Shown here: in pieces, positions 45,858-54,512 of the stretch
Numbering within the stretch: the stretch's first letter is position 1
Layout: every line of letters begins with the position of its first letter
From: Candidatus Binatia bacterium
GTDB taxonomy: Bacteria > Desulfobacterota > Binatia > UBA1149 > CAITLU01
NCBI GenBank assembly: GCA_036493895.1
Contig: DASXOZ010000013.1
Location: forward strand, 1 to 64,000
Length of the DNA: 64,000 bases
Direction: 5' to 3'
Position numbers and translations under genes: made by a program
The notes under the pieces: model-generated
What the model was told of the DNA's origin: nothing
The model's input: the letters and a program-made list of their open reading frames with translations, nothing else
Database searches by the model: none

Positions 45858-46952
45858 GTGCGAGTCGAAACCAGTCTTCCCCTCGGCAACTGGAGAGCAG
45901 TTGCTGCATCGGCCAGGGCCGCCGAAGCCGCCGGCTTCGACGGAGTGCTCAGCTACGAGATCGGCCACGACCCGTTCGCGCCGCTGGTGCTCGCGGCGAC
46001 TGCAACCGAAAGAGTCCGGCTCGGCAGCGCGATCGCCGTCTGTTTCCCGCGCAGCCCCATGGTGATGGCCAACATCGCGCGCGATCTTCACGCGGAAACA
46101 GCAGGCCGCCTCACGCTCGGCCTCGGAACGCAGGTCAAGGGCCACAACGAGCGCCGCTTCAGCGTGCCGTGGACGGCGCCGCTGCCGCGCCTGCGCGAGT
46201 ACATCGAAGCGCTGCGCGCAATCTGGCACGCGTGGGAGACTGGCGAAAAGCTCGACTACCAGGGAAGCCACTACACGTTCACGTTGATGACGCCGGAGTT
46301 CTCCCCTCCGCCGACGGGACTCGGCCCGGTGCCGGTGACGATCGCTGCCGTCAAGCCCGCGATGATCGGTCTTGCCGGCCGCCTCGGCGACGGCATTCGC
46401 CTGCACGGCTTCGCGACGCGCCACTACCTGGAAACCGTCGCGATGCCGGCGCTCGAAGCCGGTCTCGCAGCCGCAGGCCGCGATCGCTCGACGTTCGAGG
46501 TATGGGGCGGCGGCTTTCTCGCGACCGGACCCGACGATGAGGCCGTCGCCGAATCCCTCGAGCGAATTCGCTACCGCGTCGCGTTCTACGGCTCGACGCG
46601 CAGCTACCACGGCGTGCTCGAAGCGCACGGCGCCGAGGACCTCGGTCACAGGCTTCACGACATGTCGAAGGCCGGCAAATGGAAGGAGATGGCGCGCGAG
46701 GTGCCCGACGACCTCCTGCACGAGTTCACCGCCGCCGCGACGTGGAAGAACCTGCCGGCCGCGGTCGCCAAGCGCTTCGGCGGAATCAGCGACTCGATCA
46801 CGCTCGATCTGCCGGGCGACATGCCCGTCGATCTGCGCAGCGAGCTGCTCGCCGAGCTGAAAGCGATCCCGTCTGCCTTTCGTGGTTTTCCGGCCGCCCC
46901 GGCGACGACGCGGCCGAGGACGTCAGCCGCCGCCAGCCTGCCGCTCTCGTAG
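45858..46952 (+). CDS. LLM class (luciferase-like) probable F420-dependent oxidoreductase
   Basis: 364 residues from GTG 45858 (GAGG about 8 nt upstream). An upstream ATG would add 25 Arg-rich residues and overlap the previous gene. TIM-barrel landmarks are A-A-E-A-A-G-F-D-G-V, the R-L-G-S-A-I-A-V-C-F-P-R-S-P segment, and G-R-L-T-L-G-L-G-T-Q-V-K-G-H. It resembles mycobacterial F420 oxidoreductases. F420 rather than FMN is inferred from similarity. Its last 30 bp overlap the convergent rlmN gene. Confidence 0.85.
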   Translation: MRVETSLPLGNWRAVAASARAAEAAGFDGVLSYEIGHDPFAPLVLAATATERVRLGSAIAVCFPRSPMVMANIARDLHAETAGRLTLGLGTQVKGHNERRFSVPWTAPLPRLREYIEALRAIWHAWETGEKLDYQGSHYTFTLMTPEFSPPPTGLGPVPVTIAAVKPAMIGLAGRLGDGIRLHGFATRHYLETVAMPALEAGLAAAGRDRSTFEVWGGGFLATGPDDEAVAESLERIRYRVAFYGSTRSYHGVLEAHGAEDLGHRLHDMSKAGKWKEMAREVPDDLLHEFTAAATWKNLPAAVAKRFGGISDSITLDLPGDMPVDLRSELLAELKAIPSAFRGFPAAPATTRPRTSAAASLPLS

Positions 46953-47984
46953 CTGCCCGCACGCGGCGTCGATGTCGTCGCCGCGCGAGCGCCGAAAATG
47001 CGTGACGACGCCGCGCGTGCGCAGTGTCTTCGCGAAGGCGAGCTCGTCCAGCGGTGACGACGCCTGGTAGTCCACGCCGCGAAGGCTCGTGCCGGTCGCG
47101 TTGTAGTGCAACAGGTTCACGTGCATTCGCCGCGAGCCGAGCAGGCCGGCCAGCGCGTGCGCGTGCGCGACGGAATCGTTGACACCCCGGAGCAGGCAGT
47201 ACTGGATCGTCACCGGACGTCCGCGCACGGACTGGAAACGGTCGGCGGCCGCGAGGATGTCGGAGATCGCAAAACGCCTGCCGGTCGGAAGCAGAGTCGC
47301 GCGCGTCTCGTCATCCGGCGCGTGCAGCGAAACCGCGAGGTGGAACGCGAGACCGGTCGCCGCCAGCCGGTCGATGCCGGGAACGATTCCTACTGTCGAG
47401 ATCGTGACCTGGCGCCAGCCGAGCGCGCCGTAGCGGTTGTCGGCAATGCGCTCGACCGCCTCCAGCACCTCGTCGACGTTCAGAAGCGGCTCGCCCATGC
47501 CCATGAACACGATTGTCTGAAGGCGACGCCCGATTGCGGCGGCCTCGCGCCGCAGCGCGAGGAACTGCGCAACCATCTCTGCCGCCGCAAGATTGCGTTC
47601 GAAGCCGCTTTTCGTCGTTGCGCAGAAGTCGCAGGCCATCGCGCAGCCGACCTGGGACGAGATGCAGCCGGCGACGCGCTGCCCGCGAAGATCCGGCATC
47701 ATCACCGATTCGACGGTGCGCGAATCTTCCAGTTTCAGGAGAAGTTTCGTCGTGCCGTCGGCCGACGTCTGCCTTGCTTCGAGGCGCGCGACCAGCGGCG
47801 TATCCAGCTCGGCGCGGATGCGTTCGAGAAGACCCGCAGGGAGCGCGCGATCGTCTGCGGAAAGCTCTCCGCCGCTGGCGTAGAACTCACGGACGAGGCG
47901 CCCGGCGTGGCTGGTCTTGCAGCCCCAGGCCGCGAGGATTCCTTCGAGCTCCGCAATCGAGAATCTCGCGAGAGCGCCGATCAC
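46923..47984 (-). CDS. rlmN: Dual-specificity RNA methyltransferase RlmN
   Basis: 353 residues. The radical-SAM cluster is C114-A-M-A-C118-D-F-C121. F-M-G-M-G-E-P-L-L-N follows, and near the end C-G-Q-L supplies the second methyl-carrying Cys. It methylates C2 of A2503 in 23S rRNA and A37 in some tRNAs. Complete and of normal length. Its 3' end overlaps the LLM gene by 30 bp. Confidence 0.94.
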   Translation of the reverse strand: MIGALARFSIAELEGILAAWGCKTSHAGRLVREFYASGGELSADDRALPAGLLERIRAELDTPLVARLEARQTSADGTTKLLLKLEDSRTVESVMMPDLRGQRVAGCISSQVGCAMACDFCATTKSGFERNLAAAEMVAQFLALRREAAAIGRRLQTIVFMGMGEPLLNVDEVLEAVERIADNRYGALGWRQVTISTVGIVPGIDRLAATGLAFHLAVSLHAPDDETRATLLPTGRRFAISDILAAADRFQSVRGRPVTIQYCLLRGVNDSVAHAHALAGLLGSRRMHVNLLHYNATGTSLRGVDYQASSPLDELAFAKTLRTRGVVTHFRRSRGDDIDAACGQLRERQAGGG

Positions 47985-48096
47985 GGCGCTTAGTTCGCAG
48001 AGCCGATGCGGGAATCCAAGCCGTACGCGACTTCGCTCCGCGCACCGGAGTCATGGAAGCCGGACGGTGCGTCGAACGATGGCCTCGAGCCTCGCC

Positions 48097-49527
48097 CTAG
48101 CCGCGACCGGCAGCGATGATGGCACTGAGATCGAAGAAATTCTCGGTCGTGCCTTCCTGGTCGCCGAGATCGATGTACCAGCCCTGCTCGCCCGGGAACC
48201 GCGCGCTCGGAAGCGAGCAGTACGTCCCGTGTTCGAGCTGGATGTCCACCATCGAGATCGACGGTCGGTAACCGAACACCCACGGCATCGAGTATTTCGC
48301 GCCGGGCATCGGCTCCTTGTCGAATTTGTAGTTGTTGACCCACACCTTCCACAGCTCGCCGCCGGCGTCGTACATGTCGGTGAACGGAACCCGGAAAACC
48401 TCCTTGTCCAGGTAGATCACGCGCTTCGAGTACGCGTACTGGGGCAGCTTGGAGACGCCCTCGATGATCCACGCGTCGCGCGGCTCCCAGACGTCTTCGT
48501 GGAGGAAGTCGCCCGACGGCTTGCCCCAGCGCACCGGAAGCTGGCGACTGTGGAGGGAGCCGAGGATTTTCTGCTCGCCGACGAGCTTCCAGGTCATCCA
48601 CGCGATGTTTCCCTGGTAGCCCTCGAAGCTGTCGGCATCGGTGTCCTGGCCGAACAGCGCATCCGAACGCTGCGCCGAAGAAAGGCGACGCACGCGTCGG
48701 AGCTGCGGCAGATAGAGCCAGGAGTCGTCCTGGTGCGTCGGATCCCTGTAACGCGTGAACGTGAAGCCGGTGCCCTTGAGATCGAACGGCTCGATCAGCG
48801 GATAGAGCGCTTCCTTGAAGCGCGCGTTGTCGCGGTTGGGCATTTCCGGCTTGGGGTCGACGACGAGGCGTTCGCGGAAAAACAGCCGCCGGATGTGGTC
48901 GATGAGGAAGTGTTTCTCGACGCGGGTGGGAGAGCCGTGGTTGCCGACGACGCCGGTGTCGCAGTCGAAGTTGCGCGTGTCGGAGTCGTCGACCTGGATG
49001 GCCGAAGCGAAGTTGAACATCAGCTTGGTCGCGATCCACGGATCGCCGGGATCGACGGTGGGGAAAGGCTTGCCGGCGACGTGGTTGAGAAGCTGGGTGC
49101 CGTCGGGAGAAAGGGTGACCTGGCCCGAGAATTTCTCGGTGGCTTCGATGTAAGGCGGCGGGTCCGAAATCTTCTCATAGCTGCGGATCGGCAGAACGCC
49201 TCCGCGTTCGACGAGCCACTGCATCCCCGGGCTGAGCAGATGCTGGTACTTCGCGAGATTGGCGGCGGTGACGACGCTGCCCGCCGGCGGAATCACGATG
49301 CTGCTGGGGCCGTTCGGCACAGGCGCCGCGTGCCCGGCAAGCGGTACGTCGCCGGCACCTCCGGCGCTGCCTCCCGCACTTCCACCGGCCGACCCGCCGC
49401 CGGCCTTGTTCGCAGCCAACGCACCACAGGGAAGCGCCAGCAGCGCAGCGACGACCACTCGAAGCGCCGCGGAGGGGCGACGAAAAGTGACTTTTCTCAC
49501 ATCGGAGGTGCTCTCGAGACGACTCAT
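48097..49527 (-). CDS. DUF1329 exported protein (first copy)
   Basis: 476 residues. Signal peptide with cleavage near G-A-L-A-A. A short Gly/Ser repeat (G-G-S-A-G-G-S-A) precedes the conserved body: L-S-P-G-M-Q-W, F-D-L-K-G-T-G-F-T, D-D-S-W-L-Y-L-P-x-x-R-R-V-R-R-L-S, and a C-terminal G-Y-R-P-S-I-S-M-V-D-I. DUF1329 proteins (LolA/LolB-like, outer-membrane-lipoprotein-sorting related) are often next to RND-type or lipid-degradation genes; the molecular role is unknown. A second copy is at 60604-62286. Confidence 0.85.
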   Translation of the reverse strand: MSRLESTSDVRKVTFRRPSAALRVVVAALLALPCGALAANKAGGGSAGGSAGGSAGGAGDVPLAGHAAPVPNGPSSIVIPPAGSVVTAANLAKYQHLLSPGMQWLVERGGVLPIRSYEKISDPPPYIEATEKFSGQVTLSPDGTQLLNHVAGKPFPTVDPGDPWIATKLMFNFASAIQVDDSDTRNFDCDTGVVGNHGSPTRVEKHFLIDHIRRLFFRERLVVDPKPEMPNRDNARFKEALYPLIEPFDLKGTGFTFTRYRDPTHQDDSWLYLPQLRRVRRLSSAQRSDALFGQDTDADSFEGYQGNIAWMTWKLVGEQKILGSLHSRQLPVRWGKPSGDFLHEDVWEPRDAWIIEGVSKLPQYAYSKRVIYLDKEVFRVPFTDMYDAGGELWKVWVNNYKFDKEPMPGAKYSMPWVFGYRPSISMVDIQLEHGTYCSLPSARFPGEQGWYIDLGDQEGTTENFFDLSAIIAAGRG

Positions 49528-49739
49528 CCGCTTCCTCCTGCCGCACCTGGCGGCTTGCGTGCCGATCGGTCGCCCCCCGGCGAACTCTTCGCGACCGGGA
49601 TCGAGGCGGCGCGAAGCCGCCGCGGCCCGGCGAAGAAGCTTCAGACTACCCTTGCGGCCGGAGTCGGCGCAAGCGAGGCGACCGGCACGGCGCTTCCTGC
49701 CGCGGAGCGTCGAAACGTCGGTGGGACCGACAGAAAGGA

Positions 49740-50141
49740 TCAGTGTTTCGCGGAAGAAAACTGCTCGAGCATCTGTGCCATCATCCGGTGCAGGAGGTTC
49801 ACCGCCTTCAGCGGCCGGATCATGACCTTGAAGTCGTCGATGCGCCCCTCGGCGTTCCAGTGCAGCATGTCGACGCCGTTGACGTGGATGCCGTCGATCG
49901 TGGCGACGAACTCGAGCACGGCGTCATTCTCGCCGATCACCTCACGAACGTAGTGAAATCCCGTGTCGCGGAACACGTTCACCGCCGACTCGAGATACAT
50001 CGTGACCAGGGCTCGCCCGCGCTGGGGCGTGTGCACGACCGGGGAATGAAAAACAGCGTCCTCGGCGAGCAGGTCTTCGAGACCTGCCGGATCGCCGGAC
50101 TTGGCCACTTCGTGCCACCTTGGAACGACTGCGGTCTGCAT
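49740..50141 (-). CDS. NTF2-like (SnoaL/DUF4440-type) small protein
   Basis: 133 residues from ATG 50141. Cone-shaped alpha/beta fold indicated by W-H-E-V-A-K-S-G-D-P-A-G-L, L-L-A-E-D-A-V-F-H-S-P, and a late W-N-A-E-G-R-I-D-D-F. Members range from polyketide cyclases to ketosteroid isomerases. Possible pocket residues are seen but not assignable. Divergent from the Fe-ADH gene. Confidence 0.75.
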   Translation of the reverse strand: MQTAVVPRWHEVAKSGDPAGLEDLLAEDAVFHSPVVHTPQRGRALVTMYLESAVNVFRDTGFHYVREVIGENDAVLEFVATIDGIHVNGVDMLHWNAEGRIDDFKVMIRPLKAVNLLHRMMAQMLEQFSSAKH

Positions 50142-50301
50142 GGGGCCCGTTTTGGCGCAGGACCAGCGCGCGGGCAACGCTTCGCGTCGGCGGCGACCAG
50201 GTCGACGCCGGCACCCGCCGGGCCGGGAGCACGGCGCAGGCGCCGGCCTCGACCCCGGAGTTGCCGGATGACCTGTCGCCGGCACCCGGCTACAAACGCC
50301 C

Positions 50302-51507
50302 ATGGCCAACCCAAGGAAAGTCCTGCACGACGTCGCGATCGCGATCACCGGCGCCGTCTCGAAACTCATCCCGGACCGCGTGCCGATGACCCTTCTCGGT
50401 CCCGGCTCTTCGAAGGACCTCTGCTCGGCGATTGCCCAGGCCGGCACCAAAAAGCTGCTGATCGTCACCGACCGCATGCTCGTCCGGCTCGGCCTCGTCG
50501 CCGGCATCACGGCGAGCCTCGAGGAATCCGGCGTCGCGTGGTGCATCTACGACGGCGTCGAGCCCGACCCGACTTCCGAGCACGTCGCGGCGGGCCTCGA
50601 GGTGCTGCGTCGCGAACGTTGCGACGCCGTCCTCGCCGTCGGCGGCGGCTCGCCGATGGACGCCGCCAAGGTCATCGCCGCCGCCGCGACGAACGACAAG
50701 CCGCTGCACAAGCTCGAAGGACTGCTCAAGGTGCGTCGTCCTCCGCTGCCGCTGTACGCGATCCCGACCACCGCGGGTACCGGTTCGGAGGTCACGATCG
50801 CCGCCGTCGTCTCCGATCCCGTGACGCACAAGAAAAAGTTCTTCGTCGATCCGAAGCTGCTGCCGCTGATGACGGCACTGGATCCCGCGCTGATGACGGG
50901 CCTGCCGCCGGCGATCACCGCCGCCACCGGCATGGACGCGTTGACACACGCAGTGGAGTCCTACCTTTCGAAGACGTCCAACGTCCAGACCGAGCGGTGG
51001 GCCTCGGCGGCGATCCGCCTGATCTTCGCGAATCTTCCGCGTGCGTATCGCAACGGCAACGACATCCAGGCAAGGAGCGCGATGGCGCTGGCATCCTACT
51101 ACGCGGGCCTGGCGTTCACGCGCACCAGCGTCGGCTACGTTCACGCGATCGCGCACCAGCTCGGCGCGCACTACCGCACGCCCCACGGGCTGGCCAACGC
51201 GACCGTGCTTCCCCACGTGCTCGACTATTCGATCGAGCCGGCACGTCGCCGCATGGCCGACATGGCGAGGATGATCGGGATCGAAGGCACGAATGACGCG
51301 ACGCTGGCCAGCGCCTTCGTGGACTCGGTCCGCGAGCTTGCACGCACCGTCGAAATTCCGCCGGTTCTCGAAGACCTCCAGGTGCAGGACATTCCCGACA
51401 TCGCGCGTGCCGCGATCGCCGAGGCGTTCATGAACTACCCGGTGCCGCGCTACATGGAAACGATCGATTGCGAGCAGGTGATCCGCGGTTTCCTCGCGCG
51501 CACCTGA
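50302..51507 (+). CDS. Iron-containing alcohol dehydrogenase
   Basis: 401 residues from ATG 50302. NAD loop V-G-G-G-S-P-M-D-A-A-K near 112. P-T-T-A-G-T-G-S-E is the family signature. The metal site comes from G-M-D-A-L-T-H-A-V-E and the H-A-I-A-H-Q-L-G, T-P-H-G segments. Oxidises or reduces alcohols/aldehydes with NAD(P). The methyltransferase gene starts 24 bp later. Confidence 0.9.
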   Translation: MANPRKVLHDVAIAITGAVSKLIPDRVPMTLLGPGSSKDLCSAIAQAGTKKLLIVTDRMLVRLGLVAGITASLEESGVAWCIYDGVEPDPTSEHVAAGLEVLRRERCDAVLAVGGGSPMDAAKVIAAAATNDKPLHKLEGLLKVRRPPLPLYAIPTTAGTGSEVTIAAVVSDPVTHKKKFFVDPKLLPLMTALDPALMTGLPPAITAATGMDALTHAVESYLSKTSNVQTERWASAAIRLIFANLPRAYRNGNDIQARSAMALASYYAGLAFTRTSVGYVHAIAHQLGAHYRTPHGLANATVLPHVLDYSIEPARRRMADMARMIGIEGTNDATLASAFVDSVRELARTVEIPPVLEDLQVQDIPDIARAAIAEAFMNYPVPRYMETIDCEQVIRGFLART

Positions 51508-51531
51508 CCACGTGTCCTTCGGGTCGAGACG

Positions 51532-52299
51532 ATGGAGCACCGAAGCAGCGTGCTGAGCTACCATCCGCTCGAAAGGCTCCGCATCCCGAGGCCGGTCGAG
51601 AGGATCTCGTACGTTGCCGGTCGCTGCGCCGGCATGCGCGTGCTCGATCTCGGCGCCCTCGATGAAACCGTCGTCACCAGATCCCAGCACTCGTCGTGGA
51701 AATGGCTCCATCGCGAAGTGGCGCGTACTGCGCGCGAAGTGCTCGGCGTCGACTCGAGCGAGGAGCTGCGGGCAGCCGGCGGCATGACGACGGACGCCGG
51801 AACGCGGATCGTCCACGGGCGCGTCGACGAAATCGACGGTCTGGTCCGCGAATTCCGGCCCGATCTCGTGCTGGCCGGAGAGTTGATCGAGCACACGCCG
51901 GACACCCTGGGCTGGCTTTCGCGGGTAGCTGCCGCGGCGCCCGGAGCCCGGCTTGTCGTCACGACGCCCAACGCCACGTCGATCCTGAACATCGCGCTGG
52001 CGTTCGTACGACGCGAGAACCAGCACGAGGACCATCTTCACACCTATTCGTACAAAACCCTGACGACGCTGGCGCGCCGCCTCGGCCTGCAGGGCGCGAC
52101 CCTTACGCCGTACTATTACCACTCGGAGCAGTTTCGCGGCCGCGTCGGGAGCGCCGTCATTCCGCTGATCGTCGCGATCGACTATCTCGTGCTGATGCCA
52201 ATCCAGTGGCTGTTCCCGCTGACGGCCTTCGGGTTCGTGCTCGAAGGTCGTTTTGCCGGCGACGCGACCGGCACGGGCGACGCGCCGCGACGTTCGTGA
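51532..52299 (+). CDS. Class I SAM-dependent methyltransferase with hydrophobic C-terminus
   Basis: 255 residues. Motif I reads V-L-D-L-G-A-L-D-E-T, an atypical form of the L-D-x-G-x-G-x-G loop. L-G-V-D-S-S-E-E and L-V-L-A-G-E-L-I-E-H-T-P-D are the acidic and post-II loops. A hydrophobic segment near 212-232 may tether it to the membrane. The substrate is unknown; the changed motif I could weaken SAM binding. Confidence 0.75.
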   Translation: MEHRSSVLSYHPLERLRIPRPVERISYVAGRCAGMRVLDLGALDETVVTRSQHSSWKWLHREVARTAREVLGVDSSEELRAAGGMTTDAGTRIVHGRVDEIDGLVREFRPDLVLAGELIEHTPDTLGWLSRVAAAAPGARLVVTTPNATSILNIALAFVRRENQHEDHLHTYSYKTLTTLARRLGLQGATLTPYYYHSEQFRGRVGSAVIPLIVAIDYLVLMPIQWLFPLTAFGFVLEGRFAGDATGTGDAPRRS

Positions 52300-52453
52300 G
52301 CCCTCGGCGCCGTTCGTAACATCGCGACCTTCGCGCTAGCTTCCGCCGCCCGCGGGGACCGCCCTGCGGTCTCCACTTCCTTCAAGAACTCGCAAGAGCG
52401 CGCAAGAATACGCAGGAACACGCGAACGGATTTCGCGAAGAGGACGACGAGCG

Positions 52454-53431
52454 ATGAAGACCCGCATCACCGAGATGTTCGGCATCGAGCACCCCATCAT
52501 CCAGGGCGGCATGCACTACGTGGGCTATGCGGAGATGGCCGCGGCCGTATCGAACGCCGGCGGCCTCGGCATCATCACGGGCCTGACCCAGCCGACACCC
52601 GAAGAGCTCGCCCGGGAAATCCAGCGCTGCCACGACATGACGAGCAAGCCGTTCGGCGTGAACCTCACGATCCTGCCGATGTTCGTGACACCGCCGTACG
52701 ACGAGTACATGCGCGTGATCATCGAAGGCGGAGTCAAGATCGTCGAGACCGCGGGCCGCAGCCCCGAGCCGTTCATGCCGACGCTGAAGAAGGCCGGCGT
52801 CAAGGTGATCCACAAGTGCACGTCGGTGCGCCATTCGCTCAAGGCCGAGCGCATCGGCTGCGACGCAGTCAGCGTCGACGGCTTCGAGTGCGCCGGACAT
52901 CCGGGCGAAGACGACGTGCCGGGCCTCGTGCTGCTCGCCCGCGCCGCAGAGGAGCTGTCGATCCCGTACGTTGCCTCCGGCGGCATGGCCAACGGGCGCA
53001 GCCTGGTGGCCGCCCTGGCCCTCGGTGCCGATGGAATGAACATGGGTACGCGCTTCATCGCGACGGTCGAGGCGCCGGTGCATCCGAACGTCAAGCGCGC
53101 GCTCGTCGAGGCCGACGAGTTGTCGACGCGCCTGATCATGCGCCCGCTGCGCAACACCGAGCGCGTGCTGACCAACGCCGCCGTCGAGAAGATCCGCGAG
53201 ATCGAAAAGGAGAAGGGCGGAGCGGTGACGATCGAAGACATCCGCCCGCTGGTCGCCGGCACCCAGAACCGCAAGGTGCTGCAGGACGGCGAGATGGACG
53301 CTGCCGCCTGGAGCTGCGGCATGGTCGCAGGCCTGATCCACGACATCCCGACCTGCAAGGAGCTGATCGAGCGCATCGTGCGCGAGGCCGAGGAGATCCT
53401 GCGCGGCAAGCTGATGCCCGCGTTCGCGTGA
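52454..53431 (+). CDS. Nitronate monooxygenase-like flavin oxidoreductase (first copy)
   Basis: 325 residues. I-I-Q-G-G-M near 14-19, C-A-G-H-P-G-E-D-D (catalytic His region), A-S-G-G-M-A-N-G-R and L-G-A-D-G-M-N-M-G-T-R are the FMN-TIM-barrel motifs of the NMO/FabK-like group. Close paralogue at 62835-63815. Both carry the C-A-G-H form rather than G-G-H. Probably oxidises nitroalkane- or enoyl-type substrates; unproven. Confidence 0.88.
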   Translation: MKTRITEMFGIEHPIIQGGMHYVGYAEMAAAVSNAGGLGIITGLTQPTPEELAREIQRCHDMTSKPFGVNLTILPMFVTPPYDEYMRVIIEGGVKIVETAGRSPEPFMPTLKKAGVKVIHKCTSVRHSLKAERIGCDAVSVDGFECAGHPGEDDVPGLVLLARAAEELSIPYVASGGMANGRSLVAALALGADGMNMGTRFIATVEAPVHPNVKRALVEADELSTRLIMRPLRNTERVLTNAAVEKIREIEKEKGGAVTIEDIRPLVAGTQNRKVLQDGEMDAAAWSCGMVAGLIHDIPTCKELIERIVREAEEILRGKLMPAFA

Positions 53432-53657
53432 CCGCGTAGATCCGGCCGGAAAAACCGTCCGTGCCGCGTTGCGTCACGCACGCGGGCGCTGCGCTCGCTG
53501 CAGGCGCGAGGCGGGACGCTGCCGAAGACCGCCGCTGCCGCCGAAGGATCCGTCGGCCATTTCCTCGCGCGGCAGCGAAGCATCCCCGCGGGGGTTCTTC
53601 ACAAACCCAGCCGCGGCAATTGACGTGGTTCATGACTGGGGCGTAGAAGTCGCTCCC

Positions 53658-54260
53658 ATGAGCCACTTCACGACCCGCAAATCCATTCTGCTGGCTTCCG
53701 GTTTCGTCGTTGCCCTCGGCCTTTCGCCGCTGGCCGCGACTCCCGCCCATGCTTTCGGTCTCGGCGGCGGCACCACGGCCGACGTCAAGAACACGAAACA
53801 CATCCGCGAGCTCTACGACAACTTCGTCAAGGAGTGGAACAAGCACGACGTCAAGGCGATGGCCTCGCACTGGGCCATCGACGGCGACCACGTCGAGCCC
53901 GACGGAACCATCGCCAAGGGCCGCGACGAAGTGACCGCACTGCTGCAGAAGCAGCACTCCAGCGTCTTCAAGAATTCGACGCTCAAGCTCACCGTGCGCT
54001 CGGTATGGATCATGGCCGACACCGTCGCGCTCGTCGACGGCACGTACGAGCTGTCCGGCGCCGTGCTTCCCGACGGCACCGCAATCCCGCCGCGCGAAGG
54101 CATGCTGACCTCGGTGCTGATCCTCGAACGCGGAAACTGGTCGATCGCCGCCAGCCGCCTGATGATCCCGACCGTGCTGCCCTACAAGCCCAAAACCGCC
54201 GCCGCCGCGGCCGCGCCCGCAGCTGCAGCCCCGGCCGAACCCGCCCCGGCGAAGAAGTAA
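53658..54260 (+). CDS. Exported DUF4440/SgcJ-like protein
   Basis: 200 residues from ATG 53658. The signal peptide ends near T-P-A-H-A. The body has H-I-R-E-L-Y-D-N-F-V-K-E-W-N-K-H-D and H-W-A-I-D-G-D-H-V, the NTF2-like SgcJ/EcaC pattern. A Pro/Ala/Lys-rich tail of about 30 residues ends the protein. Followed by an intrinsic terminator. Confidence 0.78.
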   Translation: MSHFTTRKSILLASGFVVALGLSPLAATPAHAFGLGGGTTADVKNTKHIRELYDNFVKEWNKHDVKAMASHWAIDGDHVEPDGTIAKGRDEVTALLQKQHSSVFKNSTLKLTVRSVWIMADTVALVDGTYELSGAVLPDGTAIPPREGMLTSVLILERGNWSIAASRLMIPTVLPYKPKTAAAAAAPAAAAPAEPAPAKK

Positions 54261-54285
54261 CCCCTTCGCCTCGCGAGCAAATAGA

Positions 54286-54320
54286 AAACGCCGCGGAGAA
54301 ATCTCCGCGGCGTTTCTTTT
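54286..54320 (+). terminator. Rho-independent terminator
   Basis: Perfect 14-bp arms 54286-54299 and 54302-54315 (AAACGCCGCGGAGA and its complement) with a tight loop and a T-rich tail (TTTCTTTTT), 25 bp after the DUF4440-like stop. Confidence 0.93.
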
Positions 54321-54393
54321 TGCGCAATTGCCGAGCGGTCCTCGACGCGAGTGGGCGGCTCTCGAAGCGCGCATCTGCGAGCCGGGCGCGGAG

Positions 54394-54492
54394 AAGGGGC
54401 CAGATGCAAGGCAGCGCCCGCGTGAGCGAGCGAAAGCGTACTTCCCGTACGCTGTAGCGAGCGAAGCGGCGCAACGCCGCAGATGGCCCCTT
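54394..54492. repeat. Structured intergenic element, about 100 bp, nested palindromes
   Basis: Ends AAGGGGCCA (54394-54402) and TGGCCCCTT (54484-54492) are complementary. In the centre AGCGTAC and GTACGCT (54435-54453) form a hairpin, flanked by two GAGCGAGCG/TAGCGAGCG boxes. The shape resembles mobile intergenic repeats dispersed in delta- and betaproteobacterial genomes. It lies between the convergent DUF4440-like gene and the receptor gene. Confidence 0.65.
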
Positions 54493-54512
54493 ATCCGCGT
54501 CCGGCCCCGCGC

